Positions 7,815 to 17,321 of a stretch of 64,000 nt of DNA are shown here, in pieces. Source of the DNA: CATOSD01 sp965203135 (GTDB taxonomy: Bacteria > Chloroflexota > Dehalococcoidia > Lucifugimonadales > CATOSD01). The stretch is taken from contig CBDBBO010000002.1 in assembly GCA_965203135.1 (NCBI GenBank), positions 868,001 to 932,000 of the forward strand. Reading direction: 5' to 3'. The notes below the pieces were generated by a model. That model saw nothing but the letters and a program-made list of their open reading frames with translations, did no database searches and was not told the origin of the DNA. A program made the position numbers and the translations under genes. Position 1 is the stretch's first letter. Each line of letters starts with the position of its first letter.

Positions 7815-9698
7815 ATGCGTCTGCTAACCGGCTCGAATCTCAGAGCGCTCTACGCCAATGTCGAGGTATTCTCCGGCGTGGACGTGCAGGTGGACGACGG
7901 AGCGCGCATCGGCATAGTCGGCCCCAACGGCGGCGGCAAGACGACGCTGTTGCGCCTGCTCGTCGGCGACACTGAGCCGAACGCGGGGAGCGTCTCTCGC
8001 GCCGCCAACCTGCGAATCGGCTACGTGCCGCAGCTTCCGGCGGCTCCGGGCGGCGGCACTCTCGAGGACGAGGTGTTGGAGGCGTTCCGCGAGGTGCGCC
8101 GCGTCGAGGCGGAGCTGGAGGACAGCGCACTCGCAATCCAGCGTGCGAATCCCAACGAGCTGCGCGCTGCCGAGCGGCGCTATTCGTCGCTGCTCCACGA
8201 CTTCGAGGCGCTCGGCGGCTACGACTACTACAACCGCATGGAGCGCGTGGTCGCGGGCGTGGGACTGCCGGAAGAGGCGCTGCGAACGCCGTCGAGCGCG
8301 GCCAGCGGCGGCCAGCGGACGCGCGCCGCGCTGGCCCGGGCGCTGCTCACCGAGCCGGACCTGCTCGTGCTGGACGAGCCGACCAACTACCTCGACTTCC
8401 GCGGGCTGGCCTGGCTCGAGGGCTTCCTCGAACGCTCCGGCCACGCCTTCATCGTCGTCTCCCATGACCGCTACTTCCTCGACAGGACCGTCACCCGCAT
8501 ACTGGAGCTGGAGCACGGTCGTCTGGAATCCTACCCCGGCAACTTCACCCGCTACCGGGCGCTGAAAGCGGAGCGCGTGGAGCGCCGGCGCAAAGAGTAC
8601 GAGCGCCAGCAGGAGTTCATCGCCAAGGAGGAGTACTTCATCCAGCGCTACAAGGCTGGCCAGCGTTCGCGCGAGGCGAAAGGCCGCGAGCGCCGGCTGG
8701 ACCGGCTGGAGCGCCTGCGCGCGCCCGAACGCTCGCACACCGTCAGCGTGACCGCGGCGCCCGCCAGCCGCACCGGGCAGATCGTGCTGTCGGCCGAATC
8801 CCTGCAGGTGGGGTTCGCCGAGGACGGTCGAAAGACGAAGCTGCTGAGCGTGCCCGACCTCAAACTGGAACGCGGCTCGCGCACCGCCATCATCGGCAGC
8901 AACGGTGCGGGCAAGACTACGCTGCTTCGCACGCTGCTGGGTCTGCACCCGCCGCTCGCCGGGGCCGCGCGTCTGGGCCACAACGTCGAGGCGGGCTACT
9001 ACCGTCAGGGCACCGATCACCTGCCCTCTGGGTCCCACGTGCTCGACGCCCTGTTGGACGCGCGAAACCTTCCGGTTGCGGACGCGCGCGACTACCTGGC
9101 GCGCTTCCTGTTCCGGGGCGACGACGTGTTCCAGGAGGTGTCCACGCTGAGCGGCGGCGAGCGCAGCAGGCTTTCCCTTGCGCGGCTGCTGCTCACGGCG
9201 CCGAACGTGCTGGCGCTGGACGAGCCGACCACCCATCTGGACATTCCCAGCCGCGAGGCGTTGGAGTCGGCGCTGCTGTCCTACGAGGGCGCCGCGCTGT
9301 TCATCTCCCACGACCGGCAGCTCATCTCGACGCTCGCGGAGCGGCTGTGGATCGTGGAGGACGGTACCGTAACCGTGTTCGAGGGCACGTTCGACGAGTG
9401 GGCACGGAACAACCTCCAGTCGCCGCCGCGCAACAGCCAAAAGCCCAGGCGCACCAGGGGCGACCGCAGACGGCGACGTCAGGCCAGATCGGCCGCGGCT
9501 CCAGAGCCGCAGTCGCTACCACCGCGCGTCGACCACGAGCAGATGATTAGCGACCTCGAGGCGAGCCTCGCCGAACTGGAGTCCGAGCTGGCGCTGGCGT
9601 CGTCCCAACAGCGCGTCGATGACATCGCGAAGCTGGGCGAGCGGTACGCGGCGACGCAGGCCCGGCTGGAGCGCGCCTGGGACGAGTGGCGCGGGTAG
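7815..9698 (+). CDS. ABC-F family ATPase (Uup/EttA-like ribosome-associated factor)
   Basis: Two ABC ATPase domains lie in one 627-residue chain without membrane segments, which defines ABC-F proteins. The first has Walker A GPNGGGKTT (from residue 36), signature ASGGQRTR and Walker B LLVLDEPTNYLDF. The second has GSNGAGKTT, LSGGERSR and VLALDEPTTHLD. A charged linker (RRRKEYERQQEF...) separates them and the C-terminus is a basic then coiled-coil tail, as in Uup. Members act on ribosomes stalled in elongation or protect them from antibiotics. Without linker phylogeny the subtype cannot be fixed. It starts 24 nt after the peptidase. Confidence 0.88.
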   Translation: MRLLTGSNLRALYANVEVFSGVDVQVDDGARIGIVGPNGGGKTTLLRLLVGDTEPNAGSVSRAANLRIGYVPQLPAAPGGGTLEDEVLEAFREVRRVEAELEDSALAIQRANPNELRAAERRYSSLLHDFEALGGYDYYNRMERVVAGVGLPEEALRTPSSAASGGQRTRAALARALLTEPDLLVLDEPTNYLDFRGLAWLEGFLERSGHAFIVVSHDRYFLDRTVTRILELEHGRLESYPGNFTRYRALKAERVERRRKEYERQQEFIAKEEYFIQRYKAGQRSREAKGRERRLDRLERLRAPERSHTVSVTAAPASRTGQIVLSAESLQVGFAEDGRKTKLLSVPDLKLERGSRTAIIGSNGAGKTTLLRTLLGLHPPLAGAARLGHNVEAGYYRQGTDHLPSGSHVLDALLDARNLPVADARDYLARFLFRGDDVFQEVSTLSGGERSRLSLARLLLTAPNVLALDEPTTHLDIPSREALESALLSYEGAALFISHDRQLISTLAERLWIVEDGTVTVFEGTFDEWARNNLQSPPRNSQKPRRTRGDRRRRRQARSAAAPEPQSLPPRVDHEQMISDLEASLAELESELALASSQQRVDDIAKLGERYAATQARLERAWDEWRG

Positions 9699-9716
9699 CT
9701 GCGCAGACAGGGCTAA

Positions 9717-10316
9717 CTACGCCGTACCCCACCGTGCGTGGGCGTCCGCGTACGCCTCAGGAGTGTTGAGGTCGAGGCGGAGCATCGGATCATCCAGGTG
9801 GACTTCCAGCACGTCGCTACGGTGCGCCTCAAACACCTCGCGGATTCCCTGGTTCTCCTCGGTGATGCCCTCGAGCTCCGCGCGTAGCTCGGCGGAGAAG
9901 ACGAGAGGATGGCCGCCGTGTCCGTCGTAGCGCGGGGACGTGATGAGCGCCCCGGCCCCGAGGTGGGCGCGCACCACCCGGCGCACGATGTCAGCCGTCC
10001 GCGGCTGGTCGACTGCCAGCAGCAGGATTGCGGTGGCGGACGGGTCGGCGTGGGCGAGTCCGGCCTTGATAGAGGTGGTCTTGCCCAGCCGGTAGTCGGG
10101 ATTGACGACGGCGCGGACGCCATCGCCCCGGACGTGCGGCGCGACCCGGTCGGCGGCGTGACCCAGCACAACTACCACCTCGTCGCAGCCGCCCTCCAAC
10201 AGGCAGGCCACCTGGTGCACCACAAGCGTCGTGCCGCGCCAGGGAAGCAGCGGCTTGGGCGTGCCCATTCGCGTCGATTCGCCCGCGGCGGTGAGTATGG
10301 CGGATACGCGGGCCAC
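9717..10316 (-). CDS. mocA: Molybdenum cofactor cytidylyltransferase-like nucleotidyltransferase
   Basis: This 199-residue NTP-transferase has LTAAGESTRMGTPKPLLPW, the nucleotide-binding loop of the MobA/MocA group, and AVDQPRTAD in place of the usual DxP metal loop. MocA adds CMP to the molybdenum cofactor for xanthine-dehydrogenase-type enzymes. The preceding gene on this strand is XdhC, which inserts the finished cofactor; the 12-nt gap indicates one operon and supports the MocA reading over MobA. The molybdenum hydroxylase itself is not in the window. Confidence 0.8.
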   Translation of the reverse strand: MARVSAILTAAGESTRMGTPKPLLPWRGTTLVVHQVACLLEGGCDEVVVVLGHAADRVAPHVRGDGVRAVVNPDYRLGKTTSIKAGLAHADPSATAILLLAVDQPRTADIVRRVVRAHLGAGALITSPRYDGHGGHPLVFSAELRAELEGITEENQGIREVFEAHRSDVLEVHLDDPMLRLDLNTPEAYADAHARWGTA

Positions 10317-10328
10317 TCGGCGCCGGGT

Positions 10329-11468
10329 CTAGTCCGCAGGGACCGCCGACTTCTCCGCGTCGACCTTCTGGACGATGCGGTCTAGGCGCCAGTCCTCCAG
10401 CTTCATCGGCAAGCCCGTACCCCCAAGCCTGAACATCAGCACCTCGGCCACGATGCTCACGGCTATCTCCTCCGGCGTCCTCGCGCGCACGTCCAGACCC
10501 ACTGGCGACCGAATCTCGCGCACGCGGTCCAGCGGCACGCCGTTGCGGAGCAGGTCCTCATAGATGAGGATCGTCTTGCGTCTGCTTCCCATCAAGCCGA
10601 CGTACTTCGCCGGAGTGCGGGCGGCGGCCTCGAGCGCGACGTTGTCGTAGCGGTGGCCGCGCGTGGCGACGATGATGAAGGTGTTGGCGTTGATGGGCAG
10701 CTTGGGGAGCGCCTCCTCCGGCTTGAGCGGCATCAGGATGTCCGCCTCCGGGAAGCGTTCCGGGTTGGCGAACTCCTCGCGGTCGTCTGTGATGAACAGT
10801 CGGAACCCCAGCGGCTTCGCCAGCGGCGCGATGGCCTTGGAGACGTGGCCGCCGCCGCACACCACGAGCTGCGGAGGCGTGGTGTAAGCCTCGACGAAGT
10901 ACTCCGCGCCGCTCTCGTGTTGCACGTACTCGTTGCGCCCGTGCGCCATCAGGCCGAGCCCACGGTCCGCAGCGTCCGCGTCGAGCGCCGCGGTGCCGAG
11001 CGTGCCCTCGGTCTCGCCCGAGTCGCGTATGAGCAGCTTGGCCCCGGCCGGCGCGCTGCCTCCGCCAGCTCGAATCACGCTGGCCAGCGCAACCGAGGCG
11101 CCGCCCTTGTAGGCCTCTTCGATCTCTCGCGCGTAAGAGAGGTAACCCTCTGGGGAGTAGACGGGATCGATCTGGAAGAACATGGTGCCCCCGCAGACCA
11201 GCCCGTCCTCGGCGGCGAGGTCCTCGTTCAGCTCGTACTCGCGGTACTCGGTGTCCCCGCCGCGCTTGAGCAGCTCCTTGGCCGCGAACCAGATGTCGCC
11301 CTCGACGCAGCCGCCGCCGAGTGTGCCCACGCCGCTGCCGTCCTTGCGCACGAGCAGCTTGGAGCCGGGCTTCTGCGGCGTGGAGCCCTTGGTGCGCACC
11401 ACGGTCGCGACGACGATCGGGTCGCCCTCTTCCAGCAGATTGACAGCCTCTTCGAATACGACGCGCAT
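10329..11468 (-). CDS. xdhC: XdhC/CoxF-family molybdenum-enzyme maturation factor
   Basis: The protein has an N-terminal XdhC_CoxI domain (VATVVRTKGSTPQKPGSKLLV, GTLGGGCVEGD, ELNEDLAAEDGLVCGGTM) and a C-terminal Rossmann domain (VVCGGGHVSKAIAPLAKPLGF). Family members bind molybdenum cofactor and help sulfurate and insert it into molybdenum hydroxylases. The frame opens at 11495, but the ATG at 11468 (MRVVFEEA) has a purine-rich GAGGCGGTGAAG leader and matches the family N-terminus. It is followed closely by the MocA-like gene. At about 380 residues it is in the long XdhC class. Confidence 0.85.
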   Translation of the reverse strand: MRVVFEEAVNLLEEGDPIVVATVVRTKGSTPQKPGSKLLVRKDGSGVGTLGGGCVEGDIWFAAKELLKRGGDTEYREYELNEDLAAEDGLVCGGTMFFQIDPVYSPEGYLSYAREIEEAYKGGASVALASVIRAGGGSAPAGAKLLIRDSGETEGTLGTAALDADAADRGLGLMAHGRNEYVQHESGAEYFVEAYTTPPQLVVCGGGHVSKAIAPLAKPLGFRLFITDDREEFANPERFPEADILMPLKPEEALPKLPINANTFIIVATRGHRYDNVALEAAARTPAKYVGLMGSRRKTILIYEDLLRNGVPLDRVREIRSPVGLDVRARTPEEIAVSIVAEVLMFRLGGTGLPMKLEDWRLDRIVQKVDAEKSAVPAD

Positions 11469-11527
11469 AATCTTCACCGCCTCACACTGGCGCAAATGCG
11501 CTCTGCCTGTACACCTCTAGCTTAACA

Positions 11528-11555
11528 GTTTTCGCTCCAATACGTGCGCGAAAAC
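11528..11555. repeat. 8-bp perfect inverted repeat between retropepsin-like gene and xdhC
   Basis: GTTTTCGC (11528-11535) and GCGAAAAC (11548-11555) are perfect complements around a 12-nt loop. On the minus strand it follows the retropepsin-like gene and precedes xdhC by about 60 nt. There is no T run, so it could be an operator for xdhC-mocA or a weak terminator. Confidence 0.4.
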
Positions 11556-11567
11556 GTCAACCCATAC

Positions 11568-12005
11568 CTACCACAGACGAATCGTGCGGTCCGCGTAACG
11601 CACACTGAAATCCAGCCTGCGGTTAGACGGGTCGTATTGCATGTACCAGTTGTTGATAATGTCTCGGCCTAGCAGGGAAGGCAGTCTCGCGTTAGCATCG
11701 CTGGGCTCCGCGATGTACAGGTCTATATTGTACACTCGTTCAAGGCCGTCGTCAGCGAACGAGACAAGCGCGCGTTCGCTGAAGTACTGAGAACTGCCGC
11801 CGACGCCTGTGAATGATCTTCGACCGCCCAGTCGATCATACGGGATGTGGACACTGTCTTTGGCGAATCCAGGGTGGATACTCGTGGCGTCAGCTCCAGT
11901 ATCCACCAAGAAAACTATCTCAATATCCACGATTCTCAAACGTGGGAGAGTTACTTGTCCAACTACTCGAGGCCGCCCAAAGCCGTCGAACACGCCAGCG
12001 ATCAA
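11568..12005 (-). CDS. Retropepsin-like aspartic protease domain protein
   Basis: FLVDTGADATSIHP is the catalytic DTGA motif of single-domain retropepsin-like proteases. LLGRDIINNWYMQYDPSNRRLDF supplies the later hydrophobic-glycine element, so the fold would act as a dimer. The frame is open to 12098, but I place the start at TTG 12005 (LIAGVFDGFGRPRVVG). Family members typically begin near this point, and it follows the stop of the upstream gene by 4 nt instead of overlapping it by 89. No strong ribosome site is seen, consistent with coupling. The substrate is unknown. Confidence 0.65.
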   Translation of the reverse strand: MIAGVFDGFGRPRVVGQVTLPRLRIVDIEIVFLVDTGADATSIHPGFAKDSVHIPYDRLGGRRSFTGVGGSSQYFSERALVSFADDGLERVYNIDLYIAEPSDANARLPSLLGRDIINNWYMQYDPSNRRLDFSVRYADRTIRLW

Positions 12006-12009
12006 GGCA

Positions 12010-12321
12010 TCACAGGAGGAGCGGAACAGGGTCGGTTTCCAGGTGTTCGAGGGTGTATTCCCATCTCCGAAAACCCTGGCGGTCAACGTCTTGAACAACT
12101 TCGTCTGGCGTATCGCCGACAGCTAGCAGCCCATCCTTCCCAACGGCCACCCATTTCTCGGGAAATCTCTCTAACAAGGAGTCGAAATCCTGATTTATTC
12201 GGTTTAAGGCCGCCAACAACGCTCTTTCCCTCTGCCTCATCTTAGCTGCGTAGGCGGGATCGCTCCACCTCTCCACGGCTTCCTGAAAGTACTTCTCTCG
12301 CTCTTCCGGCGTCCATGCCAT
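12010..12321 (-). CDS. DUF5678-like small protein
   Basis: This 103-residue acidic protein has a charged N-terminal helix and a C-terminal half, FPEKWVAVGKDGLLAVGDT then PDEVVQDVDRQG. This resembles DUF5678-type domains, which are often encoded directly before retropepsin-like proteases, as here. Its stop lies 4 nt before the proposed start of the protease gene, so the two are likely coupled. No function is established; a partner or substrate of the protease is a guess from context. Confidence 0.6.
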   Translation of the reverse strand: MAWTPEEREKYFQEAVERWSDPAYAAKMRQRERALLAALNRINQDFDSLLERFPEKWVAVGKDGLLAVGDTPDEVVQDVDRQGFRRWEYTLEHLETDPVPLLL

Positions 12322-12408
12322 GTCTTACCCCCGCGTCCGCGCTGAGCACTGTCCCGCTGCGCTAAGTGTACCATATACCGCCCAGTCCATCGCGGAGCCA
12401 TTGGCCGC

Positions 12409-12437
12409 TTGTACGCCCCCTACCCCTTTGGTAAACT
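12409..12437 (+). promoter_or_regulatory. Sigma70-type promoter for gatCA
   Basis: TTGTAC (12409-12414) and TAAACT (12432-12437) are separated by exactly 17 nt and lie 34 nt before the gatC ATG. A GGAGG ribosome site at 12461-12465 follows. Confidence 0.5.
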
Positions 12438-12470
12438 CCCCACTGCCCAGACGACACACGGAGGCCAGCC

Positions 12471-12764
12471 ATGCCCACGCGTTTGACCCAGGACGAAGTC
12501 CGCCACGTCGCGGCGCTCGCCCGCGTCGCCATGACGGACGACGAGGTCGAGCTCATGCGCTCGCAACTCTCGAACATCCTGGAGCACGTGAGCGTGCTCA
12601 ACCAAGTTGACACCGAGGGCGTGGAGCCTACCGGCCACTCGGTGGACGTGACCTCGGTGATGCGCGACGACGAGGTGGGCGAGTCCTTCCCGATGGAGGA
12701 CGTGCTGGCGAACGCGCCGACGCGCCAGGACGACTTCATCCGCGTGAAGGCGGTGCTGGAGTAG
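12471..12764 (+). CDS. gatC: Asp/Glu-tRNA amidotransferase subunit C
   Basis: This 97-residue protein matches GatC: LTQDEVRHVAALARVAMTDDE at the N-terminus, a helix with QLSNILEHVSVLNQVDTEGV and a C-terminal DVLANAPTRQDDFIRVKAVLE. GatC bridges GatA and GatB in the complex that converts Glu-tRNA(Gln) or Asp-tRNA(Asn) to the amide forms. It is separated from gatA by only 2 nt. GGAGG lies 5 nt before the ATG. gatB is not in the window, so the locus is split. Confidence 0.95.
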   Translation: MPTRLTQDEVRHVAALARVAMTDDEVELMRSQLSNILEHVSVLNQVDTEGVEPTGHSVDVTSVMRDDEVGESFPMEDVLANAPTRQDDFIRVKAVLE

Positions 12765-12766
12765 GC

Positions 12767-14236
<1,470 letters not shown>

Positions 14237-14336
14237 GGTGGAAGGGCGGTAAACTGGTGGATGCACAACGCAAGCCGAAGATTGCAAGGACAATTCCGAA
14301 TTGTGATAATGGGCTCAAGTCGTTGGAGGGTTCCCA

Positions 14337-16589
14337 GTGGTGAACGTAACCAGCTTTGATACAACAAAACACTTCGTCAAAGGCCTGCTCGACGGCGTTG
14401 GCAACGGCCAGACACAACTGCCCGACTTTCAGCGTGGATGGGTGTGGGACGACCACCACATTCGCGATCTCATTGCCAGCGTCTCGCAGGCGTTCCCGAT
14501 TGGTGCGGTGATGACTTTGGAGACGGGCGGGCAAGACGTGCGGTTCAAGCCACGCCCAATAGAAGGGACGCATGAGAGACTACGAGAAGTGGATCCTGCC
14601 CTTCTCGTTCTCGACGGCCAACAACGACTGACTTCGCTCTTTCAGTCCTTGAAGGCGGATGAGCCTGTCAAAACAAGGGACACGAGAGGCAACGACATTT
14701 GCCGCTGGTACTACCTTGACATGAAGAAGTGTCTCGATAGCGACTTCGATCGTGTAGATGCCGTCCTCTCCGTGCCTGAGGATCGCAAGATAAAGACATT
14801 CCGAGGTGAAGTAACCACGGACTTGTCCACTCCTGAAGAGGAATACAAGCAGGATATTTTCCCTCTGAGGCACATCTTTGACGAGAGCGAGTGGATGCAA
14901 GGCTACGTTGAGTATTGGCAGCTGAACGCCGACAAGTGGTCTCTATGGCGGGAATTCAACGAGCGAGTTGTAAAACCTTTCGCTCGATACATGGTTCCTG
15001 TCATCGAACTAGGAAAGTCAACTCCGAAAGAGGCTGTTTGCATCGTCTTTGAGAAGGTGAACCAAGGCGGTGTGTCTCTCACCGTCTTTGAGTTGCTTAC
15101 GGCGTCTTTTGCAGCCGACGACTTCCAACTGCGCGACGACTGGCGTGTCAGAGAATCCCGCCTTCGGGATACCCATACCGTACTGCGCAGCATAGAAAAC
15201 ACCCTATTCTTGCAAGCGCTCACCCTGCTCGTAACGAAGGCTAGAGGCAGTGCCGTCAGTTGCAGACGCCGCGACATCCTGCGCTTGAGAACGGAGGAGT
15301 ACAAGGAATGGGCTGGCCGGACGGAGAGTGGTTTCATTGAAGCTGCCAAATTCCTGCACGGCCAAAAGATCTTCAATGGCAGGGACCTTCCCTATCGCAC
15401 TCAGTTCGTGCCACTTGCGGCCATTTATGCGGACTTGGGGGATGAAGCTAACACGGAAGGTGCCCGTCAGAAGATCGCCCGCTGGTACTGGTGCGGTGTG
15501 CTGGGCGAGATGTACGGCGGCGCCACAGAGACGCGATTCGCGCAAGATCTTAATGATGTAGTGAAATGGGTGCGCGAAGACTCTGAGTTGCCAAGAACGA
15601 TTCAGGAGGCAAACTTCCAGGCCAATCGCCTGCTCACTCTAAGGACGCGAAACAGCGCGGCCTACAAAGGCATCCACGCATTGCTCATGCATGACGGCAG
15701 CCGCGACTTTCAATCTGGGGTCCCTGTCGAGGAGTCGACGTTCTTCGATGACAGCATTGACATACATCATATCTTCCCTCGGGCATGGTGCAATTCGAAC
15801 GAAATAGAGGCTTCGCGCTTCGATACCATCATCAACAAGACCGCAATCTCGTCAAAGACCAACCGAAGCATAGGCGGGCGGGCTCCGTCCGAATATCTGC
15901 CTACCCTGCAAAGAAACGCAGAAGTCTCTTCCGACGTCATGGACGACATCCTGGGATCGCACCGGATACCGGCGTGGAGGTTGCGGATTGACGACTTCAA
16001 TGGATTCTTTGCCGAGCGCGCCGAAGGGCTGCTAGAGAGCATCGAAACAGCCATGGGCAAGCAGATAACGCGAGAACAGGGAGTTTTCGCGCAAGGCAGC
16101 GAGAGCGAACAGCTTGACGTAAACGCCATCGTTGATAGTGGCGAGTCCAACGTGGTGGAGTTCAAGTCTTCGCTAAGGATGAACCTCCACACTCGCCAAC
16201 CCGACAAGAAAATAGAGTTTTCCATCCTCAAGACGCTGGCTGCCTTCCTGAACTGCGACGGGGGAACCTTGGTGATAGGCGTCGCGGACGACCGCTCAGC
16301 GGTTGGAATCCAGGTTGACGACTTCCCAAACGAAGACAGGATGAATCTGCACTTTGGCAACATCGTAAACCGAAGCTTGGGCGCTCTAGCCATGCAGTAC
16401 ATCGATTCCTCGTTTCACGACTACCGAGGAAACCGCGTAATGGTGCTGGACTGTAAGGCTTCTCACAATCCGGTCTTTCTGAAAGACGGGAGCAATCAGG
16501 ACTTTTTCATCCGAGCGGGAGCCGCAACTCGTTCACTCACAGGGGACGATCTTCTTGCCTTCATCAGACACCGGTTTCCTAGTGCATGA
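14337..16589 (+). CDS. DUF262 (GmrSD-type)-HNH-AlbA_2 fusion protein, candidate defence effector
   Basis: This 750-residue protein joins three parts. Residues about 1-230 are a DUF262/ParB-like NTPase region with QLPDFQRGWVWDDHHIRDLI and DGQQR (93-97). Around residue 470 is a His-His-Ile-Phe-Pro motif (His477-His478) like the DUF1524 HNH nuclease of GmrSD enzymes. Residues about 600-750 match the AlbA_2/Schlafen ATP-binding domain (Glu608 in VVEFKSSL, LNCDGGTLVIGVADD). GmrSD proteins cut modified phage DNA. GGAGGG lies 6 nt before the GTG start. The gene is visibly richer in A+T than its neighbours, which suggests transfer. Confidence is high for the domains and moderate for defence. Confidence 0.8.
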   Translation: MVNVTSFDTTKHFVKGLLDGVGNGQTQLPDFQRGWVWDDHHIRDLIASVSQAFPIGAVMTLETGGQDVRFKPRPIEGTHERLREVDPALLVLDGQQRLTSLFQSLKADEPVKTRDTRGNDICRWYYLDMKKCLDSDFDRVDAVLSVPEDRKIKTFRGEVTTDLSTPEEEYKQDIFPLRHIFDESEWMQGYVEYWQLNADKWSLWREFNERVVKPFARYMVPVIELGKSTPKEAVCIVFEKVNQGGVSLTVFELLTASFAADDFQLRDDWRVRESRLRDTHTVLRSIENTLFLQALTLLVTKARGSAVSCRRRDILRLRTEEYKEWAGRTESGFIEAAKFLHGQKIFNGRDLPYRTQFVPLAAIYADLGDEANTEGARQKIARWYWCGVLGEMYGGATETRFAQDLNDVVKWVREDSELPRTIQEANFQANRLLTLRTRNSAAYKGIHALLMHDGSRDFQSGVPVEESTFFDDSIDIHHIFPRAWCNSNEIEASRFDTIINKTAISSKTNRSIGGRAPSEYLPTLQRNAEVSSDVMDDILGSHRIPAWRLRIDDFNGFFAERAEGLLESIETAMGKQITREQGVFAQGSESEQLDVNAIVDSGESNVVEFKSSLRMNLHTRQPDKKIEFSILKTLAAFLNCDGGTLVIGVADDRSAVGIQVDDFPNEDRMNLHFGNIVNRSLGALAMQYIDSSFHDYRGNRVMVLDCKASHNPVFLKDGSNQDFFIRAGAATRSLTGDDLLAFIRHRFPSA

Positions 16590-16636
16590 CCCCTATCCAT
16601 TTCGACTGGATTTTCTCGACCGTGATGAGGTGATGG

Positions 16637-16924
16637 ATGCTGACAAGACTTCACGTAGTCACTCGCGTGGGAGACGAATACGATGCTCTAGTCGACGAGC
16701 GCAATCGCTGGCGTGTGGTGGGCCAAGGGTCGACGCGCGCGTGGGGCGTCGCGTCAATGCTCGCGTCTGAGGCTCGCATTCAGATTCTCTTGCATGGCAC
16801 GCCGTCGCAGCCCGACGCTGAGCAACCTTACGCTCATGCCGTAGTGCGAGCGCTGCCCGGCTCGTACATAGTCAGCCCGTCGAAAATCGAGACGCTCGAC
16901 GACCGCCCGAATGTCCAGTATTGA
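16637..16924 (+). CDS. Unknown 95-residue protein coupled to a HEPN-like gene
   Basis: I do not recognise this protein. It starts MLTRLHVVTRVGDEYDALVD and has no obvious catalytic motif, membrane segment or signal peptide; it has neither an MNT nucleotidyltransferase motif nor a clear DNA-binding helix-turn-helix. Its last 14 bases overlap the next gene, so the two are translationally coupled. The arrangement of a small first gene followed by a HEPN-like gene resembles a toxin-antitoxin layout, but nothing in the sequence proves it. Confidence 0.5.
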   Translation: MLTRLHVVTRVGDEYDALVDERNRWRVVGQGSTRAWGVASMLASEARIQILLHGTPSQPDAEQPYAHAVVRALPGSYIVSPSKIETLDDRPNVQY

Positions 16925-17321
16925 GAGATCACTATTGAGTGACAAGGAGAGAGGGGTGCCGTTCAACGCGAGCCGAGCCCTGCTAAAGCAGGCCGAGGAC
17001 GCACTGCGTGACGGTGACAACACCGACGCCTCCATCAAGGGCTGGAAAGCCGCGGAACTGGCCATGCAGACCGTCGCGGCGCAATGGAATCTTCCGCGTG
17101 ACACTCACCCGGAGCTTGTCGAAACCGCCACGGTCATAGCCATCGAATCGGGCAATGACGACATCGACCTGCTGTTCGACGTCGCCGATTCGCTCAACAC
17201 CAATATCTATGAGGGATGGTTCGACAAAGATGGCGTCGCGTTCAGTCTCGGGGACATTGAGAGGCTGCTGGACATGCTGGAGGCGCTCCCCGAACGCCAT
17301 GTGGCAAGGCCAGTGAAGTGA
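16911..17321 (+). CDS. HEPN/PaREP1-like helical protein
   Basis: This 136-residue all-helical protein has ASRALLKQAEDALRDGD, then ASIKGWKAAELAMQTVAAQW and DTHPELVETA. The spacing is like PaREP1 and related HEPN-superfamily proteins. The RxxxxH ribonuclease motif of toxic HEPN proteins is not clearly present: only RDTH is seen, so enzymatic activity is uncertain. It overlaps the preceding small gene by 14 bases and the following hydrolase by 4. Assignment rests on pattern only. Confidence 0.55.
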   Translation: MSSIERSLLSDKERGVPFNASRALLKQAEDALRDGDNTDASIKGWKAAELAMQTVAAQWNLPRDTHPELVETATVIAIESGNDDIDLLFDVADSLNTNIYEGWFDKDGVAFSLGDIERLLDMLEALPERHVARPVK

